DNA of 64,000 nt from Neoechinorhynchus agilis (taxonomy: Eukaryota; Acanthocephala), in NCBI GenBank assembly GCA_051530055.1, contig CM121341.1, forward strand, positions 4,278,001 through 4,342,000, in the 5' to 3' direction. Made by a program: the position numbers and the translations under genes. How positions within the stretch are numbered: the first letter of the stretch is position 1; each line of letters opens with the position of its first letter. The notes under the pieces were generated by a model that was not told the DNA's origin, searched no databases, and was given only the letters and a program-made list of their open reading frames with translations. Shown one piece after another: positions 24,153 through 34,559 of the stretch.

Positions 24153-26733
24153 TTACGACGTTAGATAGTAGATCGGTGGAAGGTAATGCTACATGTTTAA
24201 AGGAAGAAGAGATGGTCAACAAGGTTGAGGGTAAGATAGTCTATAAGGCTGAAGATGCGCTTAAAAGAGCTCTCTCGATTGCTAGAATAGAAGCCGCAAA
24301 ACAGAATTTAGGGCCTTTAAAAAAAGAATAATTTTAAATACCAATAGATAGTGTTTGTTTTGTAACATGCAATATTGGGAAATCCAATAAAATATTTGAA
24401 GTTGAGGATTTTTTGAGAAATCAACGGGATTTCTATGCTTGTTTTTTACAAGAGACCGGACCATCACCGTCATTTTATCCTTCGGAATTTGATTGTTTGC
24501 TTACACAACCAGTTCGTTCATCTAGGACGAATTACTCTGGTGGTCTACAATCCTTCCACAGGAAAGATATTTGCCCTAAATTATTATCCTTTTCTTAACA
24601 ATAACGATTATGGAGGACCATACAAAATTGTATGGGTAATTTCTTACCGTAATCAAAAATGTAAAATTAATAAATCAATGGAGGTAGTCGGGGATCTTAG
24701 ATATTTGGAAGCCTGATATAATTACCGGAGATTCTAATAATAATTTCTTAAATGCATTTAGAGGTTTATTTAAGGGTAATTATATTATTATTCTACCTAA
24801 GGAACCCTCGTTCCACAATTGGTCAAGAGGACTACACTCATTCTTAGATGGAGCAATCATCCAAAACGCCTTAATATCTTATTCTCCCTTGAAATTCAAA
24901 TGAGGATGCGTTGGCAATCGGGACATAATGTGTTATTTTTTACTAGCTTTGGCCGAAACTCTCAAAAGACCTATAATATCAATAACAAATCAATTACTTT
25001 GTTCAATAATGTGCCTAACGAAAAGATTCCACGAATTGTTAAACGTGTTGAAGTCCTTACTTGAGTTTAATCGGTTGTGTTGTTTGGCTCCTGAATTGAC
25101 TTTAAAGGAGACCAAGAGGTTAGTGGTAAATCAGCCCGATCGTACGTTTAATTATCTTATTAAATTAGAAATATTCGCCAAAGAAAATGGGTATGATCAC
25201 ATTGCGAAAAATTTTAAATAGAATTATTTTTCCTCACTTTACTGGAGAGAGTTGAATAGGGAGAAAATTCTTTTAAATCGTTCAATTTATTCAAAGAGAT
25301 GGTGGAATATTATTTTAAATAAAAAAATTGGTTGATTGGAAGTCAAAAGCTGAGGCATGGATAAGGAGTTCCTCGTTTCCACAAGTCGTTAGATCTATTT
25401 TAGACTTCCATATTGGCGAGATTCGCCCGACCAATCAATTTCAATGACAACCATGAGGATTCCGATTTTTTCCCTACTTTAAACGATTTTATAAGAGCTC
25501 TTGGGCGCATAATACTTTCTCACTCCCACTTACTATTTTTAAACTGCTAAACGACCAAAATAAAACTAAATTATGCGAGAGCTTAGTTTTTAACTTGCGA
25601 ATTCATCAAATAGCGGAAATTAACAAGGTTAAGCGTATTTTTATTCCTAAAAATAATGTTAAGAAGATAACTCAACCTAAAGAGCTTAGACCAATTTCGA
25701 TTCAAGACCCCTTAATTTCCGTGTTGGAAAGGGCCATTGCCAGTAAGATCGTAGAATTTCTTAAACATAATCATTTGATTCCTAGTTTGATACACGGGTC
25801 TATTCGTGGCAGATACGTTCATACGCCAATGGAACAGCTCGTGTTTTTTCTAGGGCTAGACAACATTCTGTGAATGTGCTCTTACAAATAGACATTTCGA
25901 AGGCGTTTGATGAAATCGATCACTCTTAAATTTACAAGGCCATGAGATTTTATAAAATTCCTAGGAAATTATTTTATCATGTAATGATACTTTTAGAAAC
26001 CAAAGGGGCCTTCTTTGAGCTTGATAAGGATAGAATAATCTTTTAACCGTGTGCATGGAGTTCCTCAAGGCTCGCCACTCTCGCCTATTTTATTCATGAT
26101 TTACATGGCTATTTTATTTAAAACTTTAGATTGAAACCTACGTCAGAAATCCTAATAAATGCTGATGATATTTCCTTTTTTACCACTAAAAGGTTGTCTG
26201 GCGAAAAACGAAAAACTTCTACAGAAGGCTCATCTTTCTGTCAATTTTCAAAATTGTTTTATTATTAAGCAACGAATTCGAAAAGCACCGAACTTTTATC
26301 TAGTTTAAGCGAGATGCTTAAAGTGGTCAAAAACAACAAATTGCCCGGATTACAAGTTTCATTGTTGACATATCCTAGATTTGAATTAGGAAACGATTAG
26401 GTTTGAATTTATGGAGAATATTGCTAAAAGAGTCTTATTTCTAGTACTATCTTTTTTTAAAAGAGGAAGAGCGCCGGAGCAAAGATTTGCAATGTTTTAT
26501 AAATTTATGAATTATATCAAAAAAATTAAATTTTTATCCCGTGAATCTATGAATTTTCCTTTCTTTTTATCAAAAGTTTGGTTTTATAATTGTAGATTTA
26601 AGTTTGCTAAAAAAATTTCAATTCATAAGATCAGTTGTGTTTGGTGTATCAGAAAGGTAAGTCTGACAAAACGCTTACTCATCAAATACTTTTGCAGGAC
26701 AGTGTAAAATAGAATATGGATAGTTAACTTATA

Positions 26734-29401
26734 TTATTCTGAATTGTCCTTCACCGTCCCCAAGACACTCGCTGCGTTTCCTCGCTGGATAGCTAAGGAT
26801 ATGTTCTGTACTAGGAACGAGCGAGCCCTCCTGTCATTGGTCGAGTTGATCAGTCGATGCCCCAGTTCGAGAACAAAACTCCTCGCCGCACGTTTGAAAG
26901 CTCCTAAGGTTTCCACTGCGAAGGGGACAAAATGATAAGAATTTGTAAAATCGGCGTATTTTGCAACCTTACGAAGCTCAGCTGCTGATGCGGCTCCCCC
27001 AGCCCCGGAGGATGCATCTCGCAGATTGCTGGCAGCAAGGGAGTCGACGCATGTTGCGTCCCATATTAGACATCTGCCCCTGCTCCAAGGAAAAACGGTA
27101 ACTCCATCCGGCCTACGGCCATCGATCCTGCAGATGTTGCTAGGCTCGAGGATATTCGGAGAGTTAGCCGTTTTCAAAGCGCGGCTCAGCAATGCGTTTA
27201 TTTCGGTGTGTCTAGCAAAACGGCCACTTGAGCGTTTACAGGCTAATCCGTGCCTGCCCGAGGGGTCGACTTCCGTCCCGCATCGGCAGGTGTGAGGGAT
27301 ACAAACCGGGAGCCCGAGCCTTAGGGACACTGCGATTCTGAGAGCCTCGCCGTCTAATCTCGAACCGATATTTGCTGATGGTACAGCTTTCAACCAGGCG
27401 CCGGACTCTTTGCAGGAAACTGCAGTTAATCGCGTTCTATCCACGTCGGAGAGCGAGTCAAAAAGTGAGGTGTGAACACGCTCCACTAACGGAATGTCCC
27501 ACGATTTCTGTTTTTCCGGGAGGTCTGGAATCTTGTCGAGGTTAGACAGGGACATCCAAAGATGAAGAGCGGGCTCCAGGCTGATGTCCTCCTCAAAATT
27601 ATGTTTCAAAATCAATCTGGAAAGGCGCTTGGACCTACTAAGAGACGATAGAAAGGCTGGAAGCGCAATGGCTGAGCTGGCACGAATACCGATCCCTCCG
27701 TAGCTTGTGGGCAAAGATGCCTGGGTCCAGCCAGTGTCGGGGAGCTTAATATTAAGGATCTTGCATAGACCATCCCTTAAAGAACCATCAATCTCTCTCA
27801 ATTCGGGCTGACATTGAAAGGAAGGGGTTGACCGCAGTTTATGGAGGATGCGTGGAATGAAGATGCAATTTTTTAAAAGGAAGAGAGCATCGTGAGGGAA
27901 AAGTTCAGAGGCCCTTGAACAGATGAGATCAATGGAAGGTCTGATTTTCCTGATATCAGCCTGCATATTCTCCTCGAGAACGCAGCTTCCCAGCAGTTCT
28001 AAGCTGGACTTGGTGATAAGTCGGATATTAGGTGCGGCCTTTTCAAACTCTCTCAAAATTTGTGCGCGTTCCTCGTCCCCACAATTCAAAACCAAAATTT
28101 CGCACTTGCCTAGGTTCAGTTTGAGGCCAATTTTTTTACATTCTTCTAAAAGAACCGTTATATCTTGTAGGACTTCAGACGGGGAACCTCCTAGAGTAGC
28201 GTCATCCAGATACCAGGCGTTGAATGGTGATCGAAGAGATTGCGCCAGATTGTTTGTCGTCAGAGCAAAACCTAAAGGCCCCAGAGGGTCCCCTTGCTGC
28301 ACACCCGATTGAGACCAGATTAGTTCATTATTATATACGAGCGAGGTGTGAGAGCAATATGCTGACTGAAAGTAGGGGAGAAGCTCTGGAATAGTGTTTC
28401 CGACTGCTGAGATTAAGATGCCTCGATCAATAGTGTTGAAGGCATTTGCGAAATCGCACTTCAGGATTAAAAGAACGCAGCGCGTGGACTATAGCCTCTG
28501 CTCCACAAGGAGAGCAACATCCGAGCTGGACGGGCCTAAGGATCTGGCCTGCTTTTTCCGCGACCCTTTTTGACAGAATCTTTCCGGTGAGACGGCGAAG
28601 GGTAGTTCCGATTGCTATGGGACGAATCCCACCGTCCTTCTTATTAAGGGCACACAGGGAAGCCGAAAACATGAAGTGTATTCCAGTGGCATTCGTGTCG
28701 CCTCGAGCGATGAGGTTCACTATAGTGGTCAAAGCCTTGGCGACTTTTTCCGCAGCGCAATGCGCTCCCCCCGAGATTAAGTCCTTTAGATGTTGGGGTC
28801 TGAGCCCGTCTAGACCGTGACTTGAACCGCCGGCGAATGAGGAGAGGGCCCTTTTCATTTCGACCACATCTATCGGTTTGAGATCTATCGGTGAAGGGGA
28901 ATGTGAGCTAGGAGGTGGTGGTACGGCTGAAGGTGGGTGTTTTTCCCGCAAAGCGTTCAAAGTGGTAATTGTGTCCCCCGCAAAAGTATCCGTTGATGAG
29001 AGAAGGCGCACGGCTCCACGGATGTCGCCGTCGGATAACTTGGCCGATACGCGTTCTCCTAAGCGTCTAGATGAAAAACGACGAGGACCTTCAGATTTCG
29101 TCGAAAGGGATGTTGGATCCTCGGCAGATTTGAGCACAGCGAGGAAATTATCAGGGAAGTTGACGACTCTGGACTTGACAATTGATGTCAAGGATTCCTC
29201 TGAGGACTCACCGGCGAATAATACGAGTCGAGGGAAGACGTAGCATCGATGCCGGAAGAAGTAGGTTCGCAAAAAGACATTCTCCAGTACGAGCGTTAGT
29301 GAGTTTGTGTGTGTCCTATGGATTGTTTTGGGTTGAATAATTGCTTGTAAGTTTTGCTTTCGGGGTTGACAATTCAGTTTATTGTCTTTCGTTATTTGCA
29401 A
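26734..29401 (-). mobile_element. LINE A, restriction-like-endonuclease LINE, nearly intact ORF
   Basis: The best preserved mobile element in the window. Minus-strand order: N-terminal region (VFPRLVLFAGESSEESL), GDIRGAVRLLSS, SSHGLDGLRPQHLKDL, RT blocks NKKDGGIRPIAIGTTLRRL, LKCDFANAFNTIDR, GVQQGDPLGPLGF, the active site AWYLDDATLGG, and thumb. Then CRCGTEVDPSGRHGLAC (CCHC-like), RRPDGVTVFPWSRGRCLIWD (PD-(D/E)xK-type endonuclease motif), and the C-terminal domain ending AIQRGNAASV. I see a single frameshift near 28475 separating 29401-28427 from the rest. The element reads YLDD where most LINEs have YADD. CCHC followed by PD...D at the C-terminus places it with R2/NeSL/CRE-like elements rather than APE LINEs. 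Higher GC than its surroundings and only one break suggest a recent insertion. Confidence 0.9.
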
Positions 29402-29581
29402 GTTTTTTCAACTGCGATCAATGAACGTCCGTCCAATGGCTTTCTGCTTGTAAGTTACGCAAGCGGTACTCTCACGTTTTGAATTGTTTGCGGCCTTTTT
29501 GGTTTCCCCTTTTTTAATTTTTTACTTTTTCAATCCAGCTACAGGTCTCGGCTATTTTTGTTTGCTGCATTTCCGAGATAG
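29402..29581. other. Short spacer, no feature
   Basis: AT-rich sequence between the LINE A 5' end and the inverted duplication edge; nothing recognised. Confidence 0.4.
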
Positions 29582-31340
29582 ATTTTATCTTCGGAAACTT
29601 TAATGATCCAGAAATGGCTGCGTGCAGTAATAAGGGCAACCGATTCCATTGACATTATTTCCTCACCTTTCAGTCGCCATTCTTTTTGTCCTATTTGGAA
29701 CTATGCTTATGGAGGAGGAGATGTGCAATTAGACCACTCGATGTCTCCCAGAGATCCCTTTTCCGAAGAGCTGGCCACGATGGTATCGTGTGGAGTTTTG
29801 ATTAAAATCTCCTAAACTATTATTCCCAAACGTTCATCTTTTTTAATACGGCTTTAAAATTATTTTTTACCAGCAACAGGAATGCTACACTTTGTGAGAT
29901 AAACAATTTTTAATTTCTGCCATTAGTGACTTCCAAACTAAAGCAAATTAATTGCTTCGATGAAACCCCGCGTGCTCTTTGCCTTTACGGGAGGAATTAA
30001 ATTCTGGTCAGCATTATAGTGGCCTTGTAGAGCTCGTTTCCAACTGAACGAGGATAGAGGTAGGATCAAATCATTCCTTCAAAAATCTTCTCAACGGTGG
30101 CGCGTTGTCCATAAAATTGGCAGCAAGCGGCTGAATCATGGATTAAAACCTGAGGCCTCAACAAAGTGGGGAAAACTCTTTGTGGCTTTCATTCTGAAGA
30201 ATGCTTACCCGCATTATATGCAGTTTTCTTACCTGTCAAACCAAGACGCCATGATCTTTAAGCCTCTGATATTGTTCAATGGGAGAGATCAAGAGATAAA
30301 ATTTCCGATAAGTGCTCATCAATATGCTCGAAATCCACGAATGTACTCGACAAGGTCAATGTGGCCGACACCGCTAAAGTTATGGTCATATTGCTCATAT
30401 GAACCTCTCGAAGCGTATTTTTCTCAGCAAAAACGAAGGAGAAAAGGTTGTAGCCGGTGGAGATGTTCGTCCCATATCCACTCAGAACTCGCTGGTTCAA
30501 ACTTCGAACGATCACTAGCTAAAGCGTTTTTTACTTTTTGCCTCAAATAATGACTGCATTGAGCGCAGATGCCATCATTTTTTACCCCATAAATCCGTTC
30601 AGACGGCTTTGTCTGAAATTATCACTAATTTTAATTCGAATCAGAAGTCAATGAACATTTTAATTTCCTTCGATATCTCTAAGGCTTTTGATAATATTGA
30701 TATCGCTTTTATAATATAGATCCTTCGTTATTTTCACTTCCCTAATAAACTAGTTGCACGAGTGCACAACACTATGAAGTCTAAGCAATTTTTTTATCAA
30801 GATGACACATCTCACAAGATTTATCATCAAACAAAAGGAGTTCCGCAAGTGTCCCCACTCTCACTCATCCTCTTCTGATTGGCTTCCCAGTTTCTGCTTA
30901 AGAACGGCAGTCTGCAATGAATTGACCCTATATGCAGACGATTTCAATGCGGTGATCAAGGAAACGAACTACCTGGCAGCTATAAAGAAACTCTCAGATT
31001 TACTGTCATGTCTTAATTCTATTCTCCTTCAGATGGGTCTGTCACTCAACCCTTTAAGGACGAAATTTATTTCAAAACCTTAGTCGATTTTTGATAAACA
31101 ACGTGCTCGCGAATTTTATAAACAATTTCTTAATCTGACCTCGTCGTCAGTTTCTAATAAGATCACAATCTTGGGATACACCCTACGACCTCCGCAAATT
31201 CAAAAAACTCTTACCTGTCGCTAAGCTTAAATCCAGAAGAGCATTTTAACTTGGACTCGGCTCTCATGATACCAGAAACATTTGGAACTCTTGAGCAATC
31301 TCGGGCCTAGTTTTTTACTCTATAGGATGACCCCCGAATA
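29582..31340 (+). mobile_element. LINE D fragment, RT part, plus; mirrored at 44545-46317
   Basis: Plus-strand RT pieces: NILISFDISKAFDNIDIAFI (about 30655), the GVPQ-SPLSLI box (30838), LTLYADDFNAVIKETNY (about 30920) and LSLNPLRTKFISKP (about 31045). Frames are broken in several places. The whole segment is an inverted copy of 44545-46317. Sequence from 29582 to about 30180 belongs to the same duplicated unit but carries no clear coding motif. Confidence 0.75.
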
Positions 31341-31544
31341 ACGATTAAAGTACATTAGCACTTTTCAAGAGATTGAGCAAACTCCCTTACTCCTGGAAAG
31401 AAGCGCTTAAACGGACAGCGGTGATATAACTTTATTACTTTCGAATTATAATTATTCCTACACATAAATTATGTCGGTTAATTATCCAATGTCTTCCTTC
31501 GAATGAATCTTATGTATGTGATTTTGGATGAATCACAAGGCTAA

Positions 31545-31735
31545 TGATCGTGGACTTGGATATTTCCTAAAATCAGACAATGCGACTCCTCCAACTCGAG
31601 GTAGTCGCGATTCTGTGGGTTTGGATATTTACTCAGCTGAAGATGCGACAATTGAAGCCGGTGGGCGTCTTTAAATAAAAGCGGATATCGTTGTCTGCAT
31701 TCCGGACGGCACCCGAATTCCACTAATCATAAAAC
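31545..31735 (+). pseudogene. dUTPase-like fragment
   Basis: Plus-strand reading gives ATPPTRGSRDSVGLDIYSAE, then DATIEAGG, then KADIVVCIPDGTRIP. This matches the N-terminal part of trimeric dUTPases (human PTRGSARAAGYDLYSAYD, then KTDIQIALPSG), including motif I. Only about 60 residues are present and the later motifs are missing, so it is broken. It ends exactly where the PCI gene's 3' flank begins. It could be a captured host exon or a mobile-element dUTPase; the sequence does not decide. A second copy is at 44147-44340 on the minus strand. Confidence 0.7.
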
Positions 31736-31775
31736 GAGCACATTTATTTCTTAAGCTTAAAATTAACCAAAGCGT

Positions 31776-32213
31776 TCAATTGAGACAAGTACACACCACC
31801 ATTCCAGTTTCGTCAAACTTTCCAGTCAGTTTCTTGGTTGCAATGAGTTCTTCAATGAGTCTTTTTGTTTCCTCGACGGACGTCTGCATTGCGTTAGCGA
31901 CGATTTCAATTGACACTTTGTGATGTATTCCAAAGTATCGTTCCAAGAATACTCTTTTGGCACTGTCCACGAAATCTTTCAGTTTTGGTGCCAGTGTTTC
32001 GTCCGACTTTATGAATTCGACTGATTCAGCCAAGTATTTACCAGCTTCTTTAAAATCGAATTGAACAAATATACAAATGAATAGGTGATGGATGGGATCG
32101 TTATTGGATGCGATCCTTCGTTGCTTGTAGTGATAAAATTCCGCTACTGTGTTGATAAGATCAAAATTCTGACCACATTGAATCATTGCATCGATTGCGT
32201 ATTCGACAGTCAT
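31776..32213 (-). CDS. PCI-domain mini-gene, eIF3e-like, copy 3
   Basis: Intact 145-codon frame beginning MTVEYAIDAM. Belongs to the NFDLINTV / RRIASNND sequence type, with small private changes (AEFYHYKQ, HHLFICIF, RYFGIHHKV). Upstream on the minus strand are TATATAAG and ATTGG in the conserved spacing. The downstream side joins the dUTPase-like fragment instead of LINE B, so the 3' flank has been replaced here. Structure and likely role are as for copy 1. Confidence 0.8.
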   Translation of the reverse strand: MTVEYAIDAMIQCGQNFDLINTVAEFYHYKQRRIASNNDPIHHLFICIFVQFDFKEAGKYLAESVEFIKSDETLAPKLKDFVDSAKRVFLERYFGIHHKVSIEIVANAMQTSVEETKRLIEELIATKKLTGKFDETGMVVCTCLN

Positions 32214-32561
32214 TTTTGGACAGAACTGATAGTGATTGAGAGTAAAAGTTTGAACCGAGAGTTGACTTATATACTGGGTTTCGTTAGTCTTCGCAGCCAA
32301 TCAGAGTTCAGGATTTCCCTTGTTGGGTTGCACATTGCCAAAAACCGGATATTCCCACCAATACCCGCAGCGATGCCATGCCTGCAAATTAAAAAATTCG
32401 CTGCGGGTATTGGTGGGAATTTCCGGTTTTTGGCAATGTGCAACCCAACAAGGGAAATCCTGAACTCTGATTGGCTGCGAAGACTAACGAAACCCAGTAT
32501 ATATATAAGTCGACTTTCGGTTCAAACTTTTACTCTCAATCACTATCAGTTCTGTCCAAAA

Positions 32562-32999
32562 ATGACTGTCGAATACGCAATCGATGCAATGATTCAATGT
32601 GGTAAGAATTTTAGCCTAATCAACACGATAGCAGACTTTTATCACCATCAGCAACGAAGGATCGCATTTAGAAACGATCCCATCCATCATTTTTTCATTT
32701 GTATATTTGTTCAATTCGATTTTAAAGAAGCTGGTAAATATTTAGCAGAATCAGTCGAATTTATAAAGTCGGACGAAACGCTGGAACCAAAACTCAAAGA
32801 TTTCGTGGACAATGCAAAAAGAGTTTTTTTGGAAAGATACTTTAGAATACATCACAAAGTGTCAATTGAAATCGTCGCCAACGCAATGCAGACGTCCGTA
32901 GAGGAAACAAAAAGCCTCATAGAAGAACTCATTGCAAACAAACAACTGACTGGAAAGTTTGACGAAACTGGAATGGTGGTGTGTACTGGTCTCAATTGA
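32562..32999 (+). CDS. PCI-domain mini-gene, eIF3e-like, copy 4
   Basis: Intact 145-codon frame of the NFSLINTI / RRIAFRND type, head-to-head with copy 3. Compared with the copy at 43656-44093 I counted 16 silent and 10 amino-acid-changing codon differences. Random drift would be expected to give roughly three times more replacement than silent changes, so the frame has been under selection. The promoter contains ATTGG and TATATATAAG; the 3' flank has AATAAA shortly after the stop. The flank continues into an inverted LINE B 3' end. Confidence 0.8.
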   Translation: MTVEYAIDAMIQCGKNFSLINTIADFYHHQQRRIAFRNDPIHHFFICIFVQFDFKEAGKYLAESVEFIKSDETLEPKLKDFVDNAKRVFLERYFRIHHKVSIEIVANAMQTSVEETKSLIEELIANKQLTGKFDETGMVVCTGLN

Positions 33000-33239
33000 A
33001 CGCTTTGGTTAGTTTTAAGCTTAAGAAATAAATGTGCTCGTTTTATAATTAGTGAAATTTGGGTGTCTTAATAAAAAAAAACATGCATTAAAATTAATTC
33101 ATAGAAATCGAAAAGCAAATTCCAAGTGATTGTGTTAACATAAAAAAATTACCTCTTGTAAAAATAAAAGAAATATGATTTATGCAATAGAAAATGAATA
33201 AAATATAATGTCAAACTTTTCCATTATTAATCAAATTCA

Positions 33240-33515
33240 ATCTATTAGCTGAAATGAAATCATTCACACCACCGCTCTGGATCACTCACTCAGTTGCGTC
33301 CTGGTGTAAGGGTCGAATGGACGGATGCAGCGTTCCTTCCCGTTGCACAGCCAGGCTTTTGTTTTGGAAGAGGAATGCTCCTGCGCTCGGATCGCCGATG
33401 ATTCGTCCATGTTTCTTGGATAATTGGTGCTGTGCCGCGGTACCAAACGACCCGAGTTTCTCGATGCCAAAAAGAACGAAATAATCATTTTCACCCGAGT
33501 TCCTTCATCGACGAC
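33240..33515 (-). mobile_element. LINE B 3' end, minus
   Basis: Reverse complement of the LINE B C-terminal end seen at 39320-39560 (minus reading: FFVLFGIEKLGSFGTA, NKSLAVQREGTLHPSIR). It is cut off at ACCCGAGTTCC. The same truncation appears at 41283-41557. It faces the 3' side of PCI copy 4. Confidence 0.8.
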
Positions 33516-33839
33516 ACCGATGCTGTCCGCTCGCTTCGCTCGGGGACGGACGTTCCTCGCTTCGCTCGGAACCTGGATGCTAGACCACCATATGAAGACG
33601 GAAACTTGGCCGCCCAAAACGAGCCAAGTGAAGAGAACAACGTCAATGTGATTGTTTCAAATTGATCCTACGACCGAGCTTCTCAACAGGACTCTGTTAG
33701 ATTTGTGATTGGATTTTCTCCCTGATGAAAACAGGAGTTCTTAAGATCCATGGACCCCTTAATTCACGATGCTGCGGTTCCGGTTCACCCAAACAAATCC
33801 ATTGATGGTGTGCGCCAAAATCCTATAACGACATCACCA
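33516..33839. other. Unassigned piece between reversed and forward LINE B parts
   Basis: Contains the 14-mer CTCGCTTCGCTCGG twice, 26 bp apart, and a short GC-rich patch. No family recognised. It may be a LINE B internal or 5'-UTR segment, since it precedes the LINE B N-terminal region in both duplicated copies. Confidence 0.35.
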
Positions 33840-34473
33840 ATACGAAATGAAATTCCATTTGTAGAGAATATTGTGAGCGCGTCCTGCCCAAGGATGTTCT
33901 GAAAAGAATCCCAAGGGCCGCGCGATATCAGGCCGCAAAGAGATTCATCTCTCGATTGACAGACTGCATCGAGATTAAATCAGAGTTTTCGCTGTTGCGT
34001 ATCTTTGTTTTCCCTAGACTGGTGCTTTCCGCTGGTGATGTTTCCAAGGGTTCTCTGACCACAAAAATAAAAGAGCGAATAAGTTTTGTTGGCGAAAATT
34101 TGACTCAATGCCTTCGACAGCATGCGAGCTACGTGGGGAGTGTGTCCAGGAGCGTTACCATCGCTGAAACTCAAATCGGTCGCTTGCTGGCGCGTTTCTT
34201 ATAAGCTCGCGGACGTAGATGTCAGAGGAGCAGTTCATCTATGATCATCAATGGACAGTCTCGCCAAAGGTAATGAAGAAACGTTATGAACTCTTCGTTC
34301 CAAACATCTCCGTGACGGTTGTCGGCAGTATTTCGAAGTATTATCGTCCTTCGATATGATCCCTTATGTTTTATCATCGAAATCAGAATTGAAGATGGCA
34401 GTCTTCTCTTTTGCTAACAGATTAGCTCACGAGCTTCACGGGCTCCGGCCCTAACGCCTAAAGGATATGACTT
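33840..34473 (+). mobile_element. LINE B N-terminal region, plus
   Basis: Reads CERVLPKDVLKRIPRAARYQ, FVFPRLVLSAGD and SLTTKIKERISF, matching the LINE A N-terminal block VFPRLVLFAGESS. It ends at AAGGATATGACTT, where the downstream sequence differs from the twin copy at 42515. Confidence 0.75.
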
Positions 34474-34559
34474 CCTCTCTTCGTCAACGTCCTCTCTTCG
34501 TGTCAACGTTCTCTCCCTCGTCAAACACCTCTACGTACATCAAATCGATTATCGGCGTA

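Larger units (their letters stand above)
22400..26705 (+). mobile_element. LINE D (APE-type non-LTR retrotransposon), plus, broken
   Basis: ORF1 region 22400-23540 with two zinc knuckles (CTHCSREHLSNQC near 23230 and NCGMNHKAYDPRC near 23300) and a short coiled-coil-like tail. Endonuclease region from about 24340: VTCNIGKSNKI and FLQETGPSPSF, then ITGDSNNNFLNA (about 24730). Reverse transcriptase from about 25600: KELRPISIQDPLISVLERAI, then LLQIDISKAFDEIDHS (about 25890), a damaged GVPQGSP box (26050), NADDISFFTT (about 26160), and RGRAPEQRF near 26470. Several stops and frameshifts break it. A fragment of another LINE is inserted at 23660-24065. Confidence 0.8.
29582..32330 (+). repeat. Inverted duplication, partner at 43537-46317
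   Basis: About 2.75 kb holding a LINE D RT fragment, a dUTPase-like fragment and one PCI gene. It recurs in reverse orientation at 43537-46317 with high identity; for example, a 79-codon ORF and a 60-codon ORF are letter-for-letter the same in both copies. The outer edge falls in TCTTCGGAAACTTTAATGATC. The inner edge falls in the PCI promoter region at the sequence ACCCAACAAGG. Confidence 0.85.
31728..33055. repeat. Palindrome 2 carrying a PCI gene pair, centre inverted
   Basis: Arms of about 645 bp flank a 24-bp centre at 32374-32397. The centre is the exact reverse complement of the centre of palindrome 3 (40431-40454), whereas palindromes 1, 3 and 4 share one orientation. Confidence 0.9.
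32990..34473 (+). repeat. Direct duplication, partner at 41032-42515
   Basis: About 1.48 kb repeated with a constant offset of 8042 bp and almost no differences. It spans the PCI gene end, a reversed LINE B 3' end, an unassigned 330-bp piece, and the start of a plus-strand LINE B. The near identity makes it one of the youngest rearrangements here. Confidence 0.9.

Noticed and set aside
32085-32999. 304-codon plus-strand ORF spanning palindrome 2
   Set aside because: Its first half is the antisense of copy 3 read through the palindrome centre; only the last 145 codons are the gene. The 228-codon ORF at 39829-40515 is the same effect.
33540-33580. Twice repeated CTCGCTTCGCTCGG as a regulatory site
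   Set aside because: It occurs only within the duplicated LINE B junk at two loci and has no gene to serve.
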